A stretch of DNA of 64,000 bases, from contig JAJRXX010000070.1 in NCBI GenBank assembly GCA_024276075.1, forward strand, positions 1 to 64,000, read 5' to 3'. Numbering within the stretch: position 1 is the stretch's first letter; each line of letters begins with the position of its first letter. This DNA comes from Planctomycetota bacterium. GTDB taxonomy: Bacteria > Planctomycetota > Phycisphaerae > Phycisphaerales > Phycisphaeraceae. Both the position numbers and the translations under genes were made by a program. Under the pieces are notes generated by a model. It did no database searches, was not told the origin of the DNA, and saw only the letters and a program-made list of their open reading frames with translations. Below, piece by piece: positions 16,074 through 24,383 of the stretch.

Positions 16074-18458
16074 CTATGGGTCAACCACCTGTTTTGCTTC
16101 CCGTTCCGCCACCAACCCCACACGCAGCGCCCTGCCAAACGACGAGATCACCGGGTCTCTATGGCGCAGCATCGCATTGATCGCCGCCGAGTCCGGATCG
16201 TCAATCTGCGTCGTACCGTAAACGATCCGTAACACCGGGTCGTCGCTGCGCTGCGCTGCTTCGTGTATCGCCCCGAATAAGTTCTTACCCTTCTCACCAC
16301 CGGGCATAAACCGCACCGCCCACGCGGGCCCCGTGCCGGTCAGCCGAGCATAGCCCACGTTCACCGCTCGGGTGATCTTTTCAACCAGCGCCTTAGCCTT
16401 CTCGTCTTCCGACTCGTCCAACAGTTTCGCCACACCCTCCAGCCACGCCACACCGTGCATCTGTCCCACCGGATCGTCGCTGTTTAACATCTCGATCCGC
16501 TGCTCGATCGTGTCCGCGTTCACAAGCGTCCCGTACCGTTCGATCAGATACACCGACGCCACACCCCCCATCATCCCCGCCGTCACCTCGCCACCCTGCT
16601 TAATCCGTGGATCGAGCACCGCTGTCAGGTCAAATCCGATCTCCTGCGACACGTTGAGCCCCAGCAACGACCCCAGCTGCGACCTATCAAGACGAACCCC
16701 GACTTCGATCGTCTCCCGAGGCTCGAGCCGTAGCCTTCGCCCCATGTCCACCACAATCGGTGGCAGGCTCGCCGGTTTACCCCCGCCACCGCCACGCAGC
16801 GACACATACAACACCAGCCGTGACGGGGCCGTTCCCCCCAGCCCAGCGGACAACGCCATGCTGCTCTTGTTCTGCAACTTCAGCTTCGCCGATATCGGCT
16901 CCAGATACCGGTACCGCGTCGGCTCTACTTTTAGGTCCAAGCTCACCCAATCTTCCAACGCAGGGTCCGGTTCTCTCATTTGCCTAGACCAACCATCAAT
17001 CTGATCAACCAACAACCCCCCAGCAGCCGTCGGCTTGGGATGCACGCCCACCTCCAGCAGATCGCACGCCGCCAGCACACCCGCCAAATCCGCGCTGCCC
17101 ATCGCCACCACACCCGCAAGCCGTGCAAGACGATTCGGGTCTCGGTCATCCTTGTACGTCTTCGTCACGCCATACGCACCAAAAGGATCGTTCGGCACAT
17201 ATGCAAACGCCTTCACCGCCTCCTCGAATTGACCATCCCTCAAATATATCCAACCCACCAGCCGCGCCGAGTACGGATCGTGTTCGAGCCGACCCGTCTT
17301 CCCCTTCGCCAACATCTCGGCATCGGGCTTCTCATCACGCAACAACAAACGCACCCACATCAAATCATTTTTCGCCTGCTCATCGCCACCTTGCGCCCTC
17401 TCTTGGAGCAATTGCTGCACCTGCCCGTAAGCACGCTGCGCCATCGTCGGCTTACCCGACTTTTCCAGGACCACCAGCCGAAGCATCTCCAGATCGACAG
17501 GCAGCATCGTTTTGCCGCTTGGTTCCGCGTCAGTGGGCTGCGTGCCCACCACCATCGCCGACTCGTACTGCGATAGCAGGTCCAACGCCTTCTCGTACTC
17601 CCCACCACAGATCATGCTCCGCGCCCAGTTGTAGACAAACTGGTCATCACCAGCCCCGCCGCTTAACCGGTGCACCGCTTCGTATTGCTGCGCCGCAGCC
17701 ACAAAAGCGCCCTGCGACAACAGCAACTGTCCCAACTGCCGCCGAGCCAACACATCGACCGGGTCCGATTCGACCACACGGAGCATCGCCTGGCCGATAC
17801 GCTCCATCGACGCACCCTCACCAATCAGCCAGTCGAGCGTCATTCTCGCCGCTTCCTTGTTCGATCTATCCAGACGCGCCGCCTCACCGAGCCAACGGGT
17901 GAACCCCACCGTGTCACCCAGTTCCATCGACCACCGCGCCACCGACGACGCCACCCGCGACCGCAACGCTTTGCTGAGCTTCGACGACACCTTCCCGGTT
18001 AGCAGACGCTTCGCCTTAACCGTCCGGTCTTCGAGCGTTTGACCCGACTCGAATGTGCTCATGATCCACGCCAACTGCGCCGCGTCGTCGGTCGGGCGCA
18101 GCGTGCAATATCGTCGTAGCGCGTCACGCCGACCCTTCTGATCACCCACGCGCCCAGCCAGCTCCACACGCAGACGCCAAGCCCCAGCATCCTGAGGGTC
18201 TAGCTCAAGCGCCAAATCCAACAACACACCCGCTCGCGTTAGTTGATCCTTACGGGGATCGTCGCCCACGCCCAAGCTCTGTTTCGCCAATAGCACAAGC
18301 TGATCCGCCATTAGGCTCTGAGCCGTCAACCGATCAGAAGCCCCCGCGTCAGGCACACATAATCCAACCGCCGCCCACACCACAACCACACCGACCCACA
18401 CCGTCGAGCCCACGCGCAGCCCAACCAACCACCGATGAATCAGCCTCTCCACTGACAT
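16074..18458 (-). CDS. Exported TPR-containing protein of unknown function
   Basis: The product is about 794 residues. The ATG at 18458 is preferred because a signal peptide follows directly (basic start, VWVGVVVVWAAVGLCVPDAGA); the reading frame continues upstream without support. Helical repeats resembling tetratricopeptide repeats cover roughly residues 35-470 (for example ALELDPQDAGAWRLRVELAG, YNWARSMICGGEYEKALDLL, VGWIYLRDGQFEEAVKAFAY). A beta-rich part (RYRYLEPISAKLKLQNKSSM) and a helical C terminus follow. It is probably periplasmic and mediates protein contacts, but I do not recognise a named family. It stands alone between feoA and trpA. Confidence 0.8.
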   Translation of the reverse strand: MSVERLIHRWLVGLRVGSTVWVGVVVVWAAVGLCVPDAGASDRLTAQSLMADQLVLLAKQSLGVGDDPRKDQLTRAGVLLDLALELDPQDAGAWRLRVELAGRVGDQKGRRDALRRYCTLRPTDDAAQLAWIMSTFESGQTLEDRTVKAKRLLTGKVSSKLSKALRSRVASSVARWSMELGDTVGFTRWLGEAARLDRSNKEAARMTLDWLIGEGASMERIGQAMLRVVESDPVDVLARRQLGQLLLSQGAFVAAAQQYEAVHRLSGGAGDDQFVYNWARSMICGGEYEKALDLLSQYESAMVVGTQPTDAEPSGKTMLPVDLEMLRLVVLEKSGKPTMAQRAYGQVQQLLQERAQGGDEQAKNDLMWVRLLLRDEKPDAEMLAKGKTGRLEHDPYSARLVGWIYLRDGQFEEAVKAFAYVPNDPFGAYGVTKTYKDDRDPNRLARLAGVVAMGSADLAGVLAACDLLEVGVHPKPTAAGGLLVDQIDGWSRQMREPDPALEDWVSLDLKVEPTRYRYLEPISAKLKLQNKSSMALSAGLGGTAPSRLVLYVSLRGGGGGKPASLPPIVVDMGRRLRLEPRETIEVGVRLDRSQLGSLLGLNVSQEIGFDLTAVLDPRIKQGGEVTAGMMGGVASVYLIERYGTLVNADTIEQRIEMLNSDDPVGQMHGVAWLEGVAKLLDESEDEKAKALVEKITRAVNVGYARLTGTGPAWAVRFMPGGEKGKNLFGAIHEAAQRSDDPVLRIVYGTTQIDDPDSAAINAMLRHRDPVISSFGRALRVGLVAEREAKQVVDP

Positions 18459-18559
18459 TCGTTTCAGACTTCTCAAAGCTCGCACGATACACATCATATC
18501 AACCACACCAATCCAATTCAGCATAAACAGGTAGTGGTTCACTTTGAATCCGAACGTCA

Positions 18560-18604
18560 CCGCGACGAGCCGCGCTCCGCCACGAAGCGGTCTTCTTCTT
18601 GCTT
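18560..18604. repeat. REP family C copy upstream of the TPR gene
   Basis: GTCACCGCGACGAGCCGC, GCTCCGCCACGAAGCGGTC and CTTCTTCTTGC form a well-preserved family C unit whose arms GAGCCGC and GCGGTC can pair. It lies about 100 bp upstream of the TPR protein start. Confidence 0.6.
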
Positions 18605-18710
18605 GAACCCGCTTCGAAAAAAATTCTTGCCACCGTATTTTGGATGGTACCGCTTGCCAAAATATTCAAAGTAAACCACTACCCATAAACACCGCTGTTA
18701 AAAACACTTC

Positions 18711-19526
18711 TTACAACGATACCCCAGTGATGAGCCCCTCGCCCAGCTCACTCATAAATTCAACTACCTCTTCGACCACCGCGTCCTGCCCGTCGTCTCG
18801 ACGCGCCGCGACACGCCGCATGATCGCAGACCCCACGATCGCAGCGTCCGCCACCTCCAGCACCCGTCGCACCTGATCCCGACTTGAAACGCCAAACCCC
18901 ACCGCGATCGGCAAGTCCGTCACTGATCGTAGCCCCTCGATCCGTCCCCCCAGCCCAGCCGGCAATTCCATCTGCTCACCCGTCAAACCCCCTCGCGACA
19001 ACACGTACACAAACCCGCTCGACGCACCAGCGATTTGCGCCGCTCGATCCGTAGGCGTGGTCGGCGCGATCAAAAAACTACACGCCAAACCCGCGCCCGC
19101 CACCGCGTCACACGCTTCGCCCGATTCCTCGATCGGCAAATCAGGAAATATACACCCGTCGATACCCGCCTGCTCCGCGTCACGGACAAACGCCCCCACG
19201 CCCAACCGATGCACGATCGAGTAGCTGACCATCGCCACCAGCCCCATCTTCAGCTTCGGTCGCACTCGCGCCACCATCTCCAGCACACGCCCAGGACTCG
19301 CTCCCCCACCCAACGCATGCGCCATCGACGCCTGGATCACCGGGCCGTCAGCAATCGGGTCAGAAAATGCGATCCCCAACTCGCAGACACTCGCACCCGC
19401 ACGCTGCGCCACCTCCAGCAGCCGCTCGGTCGTTTCAAGGTCCGGATCACCCGCGGTCAGGAACGGCATCAACGCCTTCTCACCGCGACTGCGATGGCCC
19501 GCAAATATGCGATCGATTCGGTTCAT
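18711..19526 (-). CDS. trpA: Tryptophan synthase alpha subunit
   Basis: TrpA cleaves indole-3-glycerol phosphate to indole and glyceraldehyde 3-phosphate; indole passes to TrpB. The TIM-barrel protein has 271 residues, the usual length. The catalytic pair falls at E49 and D60 in the block CELGIAFSDPIADGP, the same numbering as in Salmonella TrpA. LIAPTTPTDRAAQIA and FVYVLSRGGLTG (phosphate-binding region) are also present. The ATG at 19526 has AGGGGA upstream. trpB is not adjacent, so the trp genes appear dispersed in this genome. Confidence 0.94.
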   Translation of the reverse strand: MNRIDRIFAGHRSRGEKALMPFLTAGDPDLETTERLLEVAQRAGASVCELGIAFSDPIADGPVIQASMAHALGGGASPGRVLEMVARVRPKLKMGLVAMVSYSIVHRLGVGAFVRDAEQAGIDGCIFPDLPIEESGEACDAVAGAGLACSFLIAPTTPTDRAAQIAGASSGFVYVLSRGGLTGEQMELPAGLGGRIEGLRSVTDLPIAVGFGVSSRDQVRRVLEVADAAIVGSAIMRRVAARRDDGQDAVVEEVVEFMSELGEGLITGVSL

Positions 19527-19627
19527 TAAATCCCCTGAAGCTCAACCATGAAGGATAGACCCCCGTATTCACACCAGCAACCACGCGACCCTTCCCACCA
19601 TCCCCATCCATACACTTTCAGATACAC

Positions 19628-19850
19628 CCGAGCGTCACCGCTACGAGCCGCGACCGTTAGGACATTATGCACGAGCAGAAGTGTAGGGTCCGCTGTGCGG
19701 ACCGCTCTAGTCGCTCATCCAACGACGGGGGTAGCACTGGTTGCTTGCAACCAGTGAGTCACGGCCCAACCACAGCTTGCAAGCAAACCGTGATTGACGC
19801 AACGGGTTACAAACTTTTGTGCATAATGTCCGTAAAGGAGCAAGCCTTTT
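19628..19850. repeat. Composite REP block upstream of trpA
   Basis: Units in order: family C GAGCCGCGACCGTTAGG (19630-19660); TAGGGTCCGCTGTGCGGACC palindrome (about 19684-19703); GCTCATCCAACGACGGG; a REP hairpin with head GGTAGCAC and stem CACTGGTTGC/GCAACCAGTG (19730-19758); an inverted decayed REP (about 19773-19795); and AAGGAGCAAGCC near 19833. An inverted trace of the ATACCAAT/GCGTAT family lies near 19868-19890. The block fills the trpA-lptG gap. Confidence 0.7.
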
Positions 19851-19905
19851 CTTAAACGACAATACGTACAAATTAATCTAAACGCATATCACCCGACCCC
19901 ACCCA

Positions 19906-21030
19906 TTACGTTCGCACCGCGCCCAGTCCTATCGCGCTGATGGGCAGAAATATCACCACCGGCAACCACGCAGACGCCACCGGGTTCATGTACGACATCG
20001 CCACCTCAGGCAGAATCACACCCACGCCCCACACACCCACGCACACACCCGCAGCGCTCATACCCTGTCCCAGCATGTTCCCAGGCTCACGCTTCAAAAA
20101 AAACGGCAACCCAATCACCAACACAAGCACATTGAGCACCCACAAGCTAAATCGGCTGTGCATGATCTGACGCAACGGCCCGTCGTTCACCGCGGCGTTC
20201 GACGCCAACTCACGAAGCTCCGCAAAACTCAACAACCGTGGATACAAACCCGCCCGGTGCGCCAGCAACACCTTCGGCGACAGGTCCGTCGCAAAATACC
20301 TCACAGACTCCGCATCACCACCAACCGCGTCACCCAGCCGCTCATCAGCCTCCACAGGCCTGACCGCGAAACCACCCACCAGCTCCCAGCCCTGGTACGA
20401 CTCACGCCAAAACGCCTGCTCCGCGGTGATACGACGCACCGCCCGACCGCTCTCGCTACGCTCGAGAATCGTCACACCCGTGAGCATCGGATCGTCCAAG
20501 CTCGCGTCGAACTGCGCCGCGCTCAGCAGGTGTCCCTTGCTGTCCACCGCGTACCGTACCTCAAAACTACGCGCCGCCGTGGCTCGAAGCTGCGACTTCG
20601 ACCGCGTCAGCTTGTACGCCAACCGCGGGATGACAAACTCCTGACTCAGAAGCGTCAACGCACTCAAAAAACAGCCTATGATCACAATCGGCGCCGCCAC
20701 ACGGTGCATGCTAATTCCACTACTGACCATCGCTACTAATTCTCGCGACCGCCCCAGCCCCGCAAACGTAAAACCCATCGCGCCCACCACCAGCAGCCCC
20801 GAGACAAACACATACAACAACACCAGCACCGGGCCGTAATAGTCAAACACCGTCCACAGCGTCGCCCATACAGGACCGCCGAACTGCGCCGCCCGTTCAC
20901 GCCCAGCCTTCACAAACTCGTCCATATCCACGATCAGATCAACCAACACAAACAGCATCGTGAACACGCACAGCAGGATCAGAAAATTGATCAAGAAATA
21001 CCGGATGATGTAACGGTCAAGCGTCTTCAT
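19906..21030 (-). CDS. lptG: LPS export permease, LptF/LptG family (second of pair)
   Basis: This inner-membrane permease works with the LptB ATPase to extract LPS for transport to the outer membrane. The N terminus MKTLDRYIIRYFLINFLILL is the typical first helix of the family, and further helices cover about residues 55-130 and 290-370 around a periplasmic jellyroll-like region. The 374-residue length is standard. Because it is the second of two adjacent family members I call it lptG; the F/G assignment is inference. No Shine-Dalgarno is evident at the ATG, and a repeat element separates it from the upstream lptF. Confidence 0.82.
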   Translation of the reverse strand: MKTLDRYIIRYFLINFLILLCVFTMLFVLVDLIVDMDEFVKAGRERAAQFGGPVWATLWTVFDYYGPVLVLLYVFVSGLLVVGAMGFTFAGLGRSRELVAMVSSGISMHRVAAPIVIIGCFLSALTLLSQEFVIPRLAYKLTRSKSQLRATAARSFEVRYAVDSKGHLLSAAQFDASLDDPMLTGVTILERSESGRAVRRITAEQAFWRESYQGWELVGGFAVRPVEADERLGDAVGGDAESVRYFATDLSPKVLLAHRAGLYPRLLSFAELRELASNAAVNDGPLRQIMHSRFSLWVLNVLVLVIGLPFFLKREPGNMLGQGMSAAGVCVGVWGVGVILPEVAMSYMNPVASAWLPVVIFLPISAIGLGAVRT

Positions 21031-21049
21031 CGTTTAATACTTATCAAAA

Positions 21050-21156
21050 CCCCTCTCCCCTCAGGGGAGAGGTTGGGTGAGGGGTGAAAGCCTCGAAAAT
21101 CACAGACGTTCGCCCCTCCCCCTGTTCCTCCCTGAAAGGCGGGGCGGGGTTATGAA
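21050..21156. repeat. About 107 bp repeat family G inside the lptF-lptG pair
   Basis: CCCCTCTCCCCTCAGGGGAGAG, then GTTGGGTGAGGGGTGAAA, an ATCACAGACGTTCG segment and a second pyrimidine/purine hairpin ending GGTTATGAAA. The same order of segments occurs at 36785-36890, and the first half at 28513-28578. It lies in the 162 bp between lptF and lptG, which are probably cotranscribed. Confidence 0.65.
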
Positions 21157-21192
21157 AACAACTATAAATATTCTTAACACCAACGACACGCC

Positions 21193-22851
21193 TCAATTCT
21201 TCGCTAGCTTCAGATACGCCGTGCTCAACGCCACCAAGAGCAACAGGTTGCCCATCCATATCACGCTCAGCCCGACAGACCGTGGCAGGTCCGGATGACC
21301 CGCCAGATTTTCGCCGCTGTGACAGATCATCACCACCACGATCGCCGACAGAAAGCTCCAAAAATATATCACCAACGGCATACCCCCACCCATCGCCATG
21401 CTCATCACCGCACCCAGCGACAACACCAACAAACACGCCACCGACAACGCCGCTCGTTCGTGCAGCTGCGCTACCACCTGCCTCGACAAATCGACTATCT
21501 GGTGCCGAAGCATCCACCCCGCCGACATGACAGACTCCGCGTCGCCATACTCCCGCGCCGCCTCCGCCAACAACGGGCCACTGCCCAACTGCGACAACGG
21601 CTCCAGGACAGGCTCGGGCCAGCGACTACGTGGCAGCGTCATCCGGGTGTGCTCGCTACCGTGACGCTCACGACCCACGTCATACACACTCGCATTTTTC
21701 AACTCGATACGCACCCAAGGCTCCGGCTGCGGGTCACCCGCCTCGGTCCACACCAAGCCGCTCTGCGCCTCGATCCGACGCACAGGCTCACCACGACGCT
21801 CATACTCCACACGCACAGGCTCCGCGCCACGCGACGACAGCTTCAGCCACCGACCCGATTGCTCCGCTACAGGCGACCTCAATATATATCGCTCCTGACC
21901 GTGCACACCCAGCAGCACCATCCCGTCGCGGCCCTTGGCCTGCAAACTCGATTCCCGAAGCTCCCGTAGCAACCGCTCCGTCGCCATCGCCTCAGCCAAC
22001 ACCTGCTTGTGTTCCCGGATACGGTCGTACCGCTCAGGCTCGTCTCGTAATTCCCGAATCTCAGGCCAACTCAAAAAACTCGGGTCGTCCTTCACCGGGC
22101 TCGGCAGCAAAATCTGTGGCAGCAACCATTCCTCGATCAAAAATAAATCGCCTCGCACCGCATCGTAAAACGCCACGTTCTCCAGCCGCATCGTCGCCCA
22201 CGTCTGGTCGCCCACACGGTACAGCAACACGTCCGCAGCCTCGGCGGTGCTGTCATTGCGTAGCCGACCCGTTTCATCCAACTGACCCACCGCCACGCCA
22301 CGCAGCCGGATCAGCTTCGTCGGCTGAACCTTATCACCAGGAATCACCGGCGCCTCACGTGAGTCGTCCGCAGCATCCGCGTACAACACCATGTTCCCCA
22401 GCTTTACCGGACGCAACTGCTGCACCTGGTTCACCACCACCTGCATCACGTCCTTTTCCAACATATGTGCCGCACGCTTGTAAAACGAAGGCACCACCCA
22501 ATTACCCAGATAAAACAACCCCAGCGTCAGCCCCAAGCCCAAAAACACCACCGGCACCAGCATCGCGCGGTAGCTGATACCACCCGCCCTGCACACCAAC
22601 AGTTCGTTGTCGTTCACCAGGCGCGTATACACCAACGTGCTCGCAAACGCACCGGCAAACGGCAGCACAAAGCCCAGCATCGACGGGGCCATGTACAGCA
22701 CGTACTTCACCAACGCGCCGGGACCCAACAGACCCTCACTCAACGGCTTGATCGCAGCGGCAAAACTAATCACCAACACCAACACCGCCGCCGACGTCGC
22801 CAGCAGCTTCAGCATGTCCTTAAATATGTAACGGTAGATCGTCCAGGGCAT
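21193..22851 (-). CDS. lptF: LPS export permease, LptF/LptG family, with enlarged periplasmic region
   Basis: This is the first of two adjacent YjgP/YjgQ permeases. The N terminus MPWTIYRYIFKDMLKLLATS and the block YMAPSMLGFVLPFAGAFAST, followed by RLVNDNELLVCRAGGISY, are family hallmarks; the last 100 residues hold the final helices. At 552 residues it is about 190 longer than E. coli LptF. The extra length lies in the periplasmic part between roughly residues 130 and 440, with charged stretches such as ERLLRELRESSLQAKGRDG. It presumably pairs with lptG downstream. A 101 bp repeat element begins 6 bp upstream of the start codon. Confidence 0.85.
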   Translation of the reverse strand: MPWTIYRYIFKDMLKLLATSAAVLVLVISFAAAIKPLSEGLLGPGALVKYVLYMAPSMLGFVLPFAGAFASTLVYTRLVNDNELLVCRAGGISYRAMLVPVVFLGLGLTLGLFYLGNWVVPSFYKRAAHMLEKDVMQVVVNQVQQLRPVKLGNMVLYADAADDSREAPVIPGDKVQPTKLIRLRGVAVGQLDETGRLRNDSTAEAADVLLYRVGDQTWATMRLENVAFYDAVRGDLFLIEEWLLPQILLPSPVKDDPSFLSWPEIRELRDEPERYDRIREHKQVLAEAMATERLLRELRESSLQAKGRDGMVLLGVHGQERYILRSPVAEQSGRWLKLSSRGAEPVRVEYERRGEPVRRIEAQSGLVWTEAGDPQPEPWVRIELKNASVYDVGRERHGSEHTRMTLPRSRWPEPVLEPLSQLGSGPLLAEAAREYGDAESVMSAGWMLRHQIVDLSRQVVAQLHERAALSVACLLVLSLGAVMSMAMGGGMPLVIYFWSFLSAIVVVMICHSGENLAGHPDLPRSVGLSVIWMGNLLLLVALSTAYLKLAKN

Positions 22852-22856
22852 CTGCT

Positions 22857-22957
22857 ATACCAATCCATTCAAACCTGATGCGTGTTTACGAACGCGGAAA
22901 CATGGGGTCAATAACTTACGACATCTCCGACGCGCTAAAAACATACGCAATGCGTAT
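22857..22957. repeat. Family B element, copy 1
   Basis: A 101 bp element from ATACCAAT (22857) to ATACGCAATGCGTAT (22943-22957), with internal TTTACGAACGCGG and CGACGCGCTAAAAA motifs. It lies 6 bp upstream of the lptF start codon. Confidence 0.8.
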
Positions 22958-23009
22958 TACTTAGCCGCTAACCATGTAACAGAGTATTTTCGTTTTTGAT
23001 CGCAACAGA

Positions 23010-23160
23010 TTCCCACGACGAGCCGCTCTCCGCCACGAGACGGGCATTTGTTTTGCCCCTCTCCCTCACAGGGAGAGGGTTGGGGTGAGGGTTGAGTCAA
23101 CGACAACCATCCCGTACCCATTTTGTTAGACGCTCTCAAGGAGCGGGCCTCTTTTTCGTC
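23010..23160. repeat. Composite REP block upstream of lptF
   Basis: Family C GAGCCGCTCTCCGCCACGAG, a CCCCTCTCCCTC/GAGAGGG hairpin with GTTGGGGTGAGGG (family G-like), and a second family C arm GCTCTCAAGGAGCGGGCCTC. No coding capacity is seen in the 22958-23400 region. Confidence 0.6.
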
Positions 23161-23199
23161 TTCACATCAACTACGGATCAGCCGCGCAGGTCCGACCCC

Positions 23200-23275
23200 T
23201 CGACACTTAGCCTTGGGTGAACACACCCAGGACGCAATGATCGTTTAATTCACATTCAAATTAATCCTTGTACGT
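23200..23275. repeat. Family H composite repeat, copy 1
   Basis: ACACTTAGCCTTGGGTGAAC, ACACCC, then CAATGATCGTTTAATTCA and ATTCAAATTAATCCTTG closely match 32862-32940 over about 75 bp. The second half resembles the left part of the family B element. Confidence 0.65.
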
Positions 23276-23400
23276 CCGCTACAAACCGCTGTTTTCAAAT
23301 TCCATTAATTTAGGCGCCACGCACGTCATGTGTTCACTCAACCACCGCCCCGGACCTGAAAAAACCACTCCCAGTCCTCACTGATCCTCAATTATATCAC

Positions 23401-24108
23401 CTACCCCTTGATCGCACGACGCTGCACACGCACCAGCTTCTTCACGCCACCCGCAGCCAGCTTGAGCATCTTGTCCAACTCACCCCGTGTATACGACCGC
23501 TGCTCTCCCGTGCCCTGCACCTCGATATACCTGCCCCGGTGGTCCATCACCACGTTCATATCCACCTGGGCACACACATCCAGCTCATAGTCCAGGTCCA
23601 GACGCACCACCCCATCGACGACACCCACACTCACCGCCGCCACCAGCCCTCGGATCGGATTTTTTGTAATCAACCCCCGCCGCTTCGCCACGCCCAACGC
23701 CTGACTCAACGCCACCCACGCGCCCGTGATCGCCGCCGTACGCGTCCCGCCGTCTGCCACTAGAACATCACAGTCACACGTCACCGCCACGCCAGGCATC
23801 TTCGACAAGTCCACGCCAGCCCGCAGGCTTCGCCCGATCAACCGTTGTATCTCCGTGCCCCGACCGTCAGGCCCGCGACGCTTGCGGTCAGGTGTCGACC
23901 CCGGCAGCATCGAGTACTCAGCCGTCACCCAACCCCGCTGTGCCTGACCCGACTTGTCGAGCAACCACCGTGGCACATCCTTCGCAATGCTCGCCGTGCA
24001 CAGCACCCGCGTCTTGCCCATCGCAATGACAACACCGCCCGCCGCAGCCGTCGGGTGTTTCTCGATCTTCACCGCCCGCATCTGATCCGCTCGTCGTTTC
24101 TTACTCAT
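23401..24108 (-). CDS. rph: Ribonuclease PH
   Basis: RNase PH is a phosphate-dependent 3'-5' exonuclease that trims tRNA 3' ends. The 235-residue protein covers the full RNase PH fold. The motif GRGTEIQRLIGRSLRAGVDL with its arginines (substrate and phosphate binding) is present, as are CDVLVADGGTRTAAITGA and the C-terminal VQGTGEQRSYTRGELDKML. It starts MSKKRRADQMRAVKIEKHPT, slightly degenerate against the usual RPxxR form. A family B repeat begins 8 bp upstream of the ATG, so the untranslated leader lies inside the repeat. Neighbouring genes are not related in function. Confidence 0.94.
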   Translation of the reverse strand: MSKKRRADQMRAVKIEKHPTAAAGGVVIAMGKTRVLCTASIAKDVPRWLLDKSGQAQRGWVTAEYSMLPGSTPDRKRRGPDGRGTEIQRLIGRSLRAGVDLSKMPGVAVTCDCDVLVADGGTRTAAITGAWVALSQALGVAKRRGLITKNPIRGLVAAVSVGVVDGVVRLDLDYELDVCAQVDMNVVMDHRGRYIEVQGTGEQRSYTRGELDKMLKLAAGGVKKLVRVQRRAIKG

Positions 24109-24115
24109 AGCTCTG

Positions 24116-24217
24116 ATACCAATCGGAAAAATTCACAGCCAGATCGTTCGATCGCGGGCATTGAGATACAACGACTTACCGCTTCTACGCCGCGTTAAAA
24201 ATATACGCAATGCGTAT
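24116..24217. repeat. Family B element, copy 3
   Basis: A 102 bp element from ATACCAAT (24116) to ATACGCAATGCGTAT (24203-24217), more diverged in the middle (GATCGCGGGC, GCCGCGTTAAAAAT). It begins 8 bp upstream of the rph start codon. Confidence 0.75.
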
Positions 24218-24289
24218 GACTTGGTAACAGCAACATCACGGTGCCGCAAGCCACATCACCAAATACAACTACCACGACCCGGATCACAG

Positions 24290-24328
24290 CACTTAGCCAC
24301 GGGTGATGACACCCGTAGCTCGTCAAAC
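24290..24328. repeat. Family D palindrome (CACTTAGCCACGGGTG)
   Basis: CACTTAGCCACGGGTG-atga-CACCCGTAGC: arms CGGGTG and CACCCG with a four-base loop. It matches 13316-13352, 46987-47013 and 47327-47357. Confidence 0.6.
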
Positions 24329-24383
24329 CATCCCTCGACCTCCAACACCCAAAATTTTGAATTTAATACAACCGACTTGCCCC

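Noticed and set aside
21044-21517. Minus-strand frame of 157 codons overlapping the lptF 3' end
   Set aside because: It is out of frame with lptF, runs through family G repeat DNA, and has the composition of a shadow frame.
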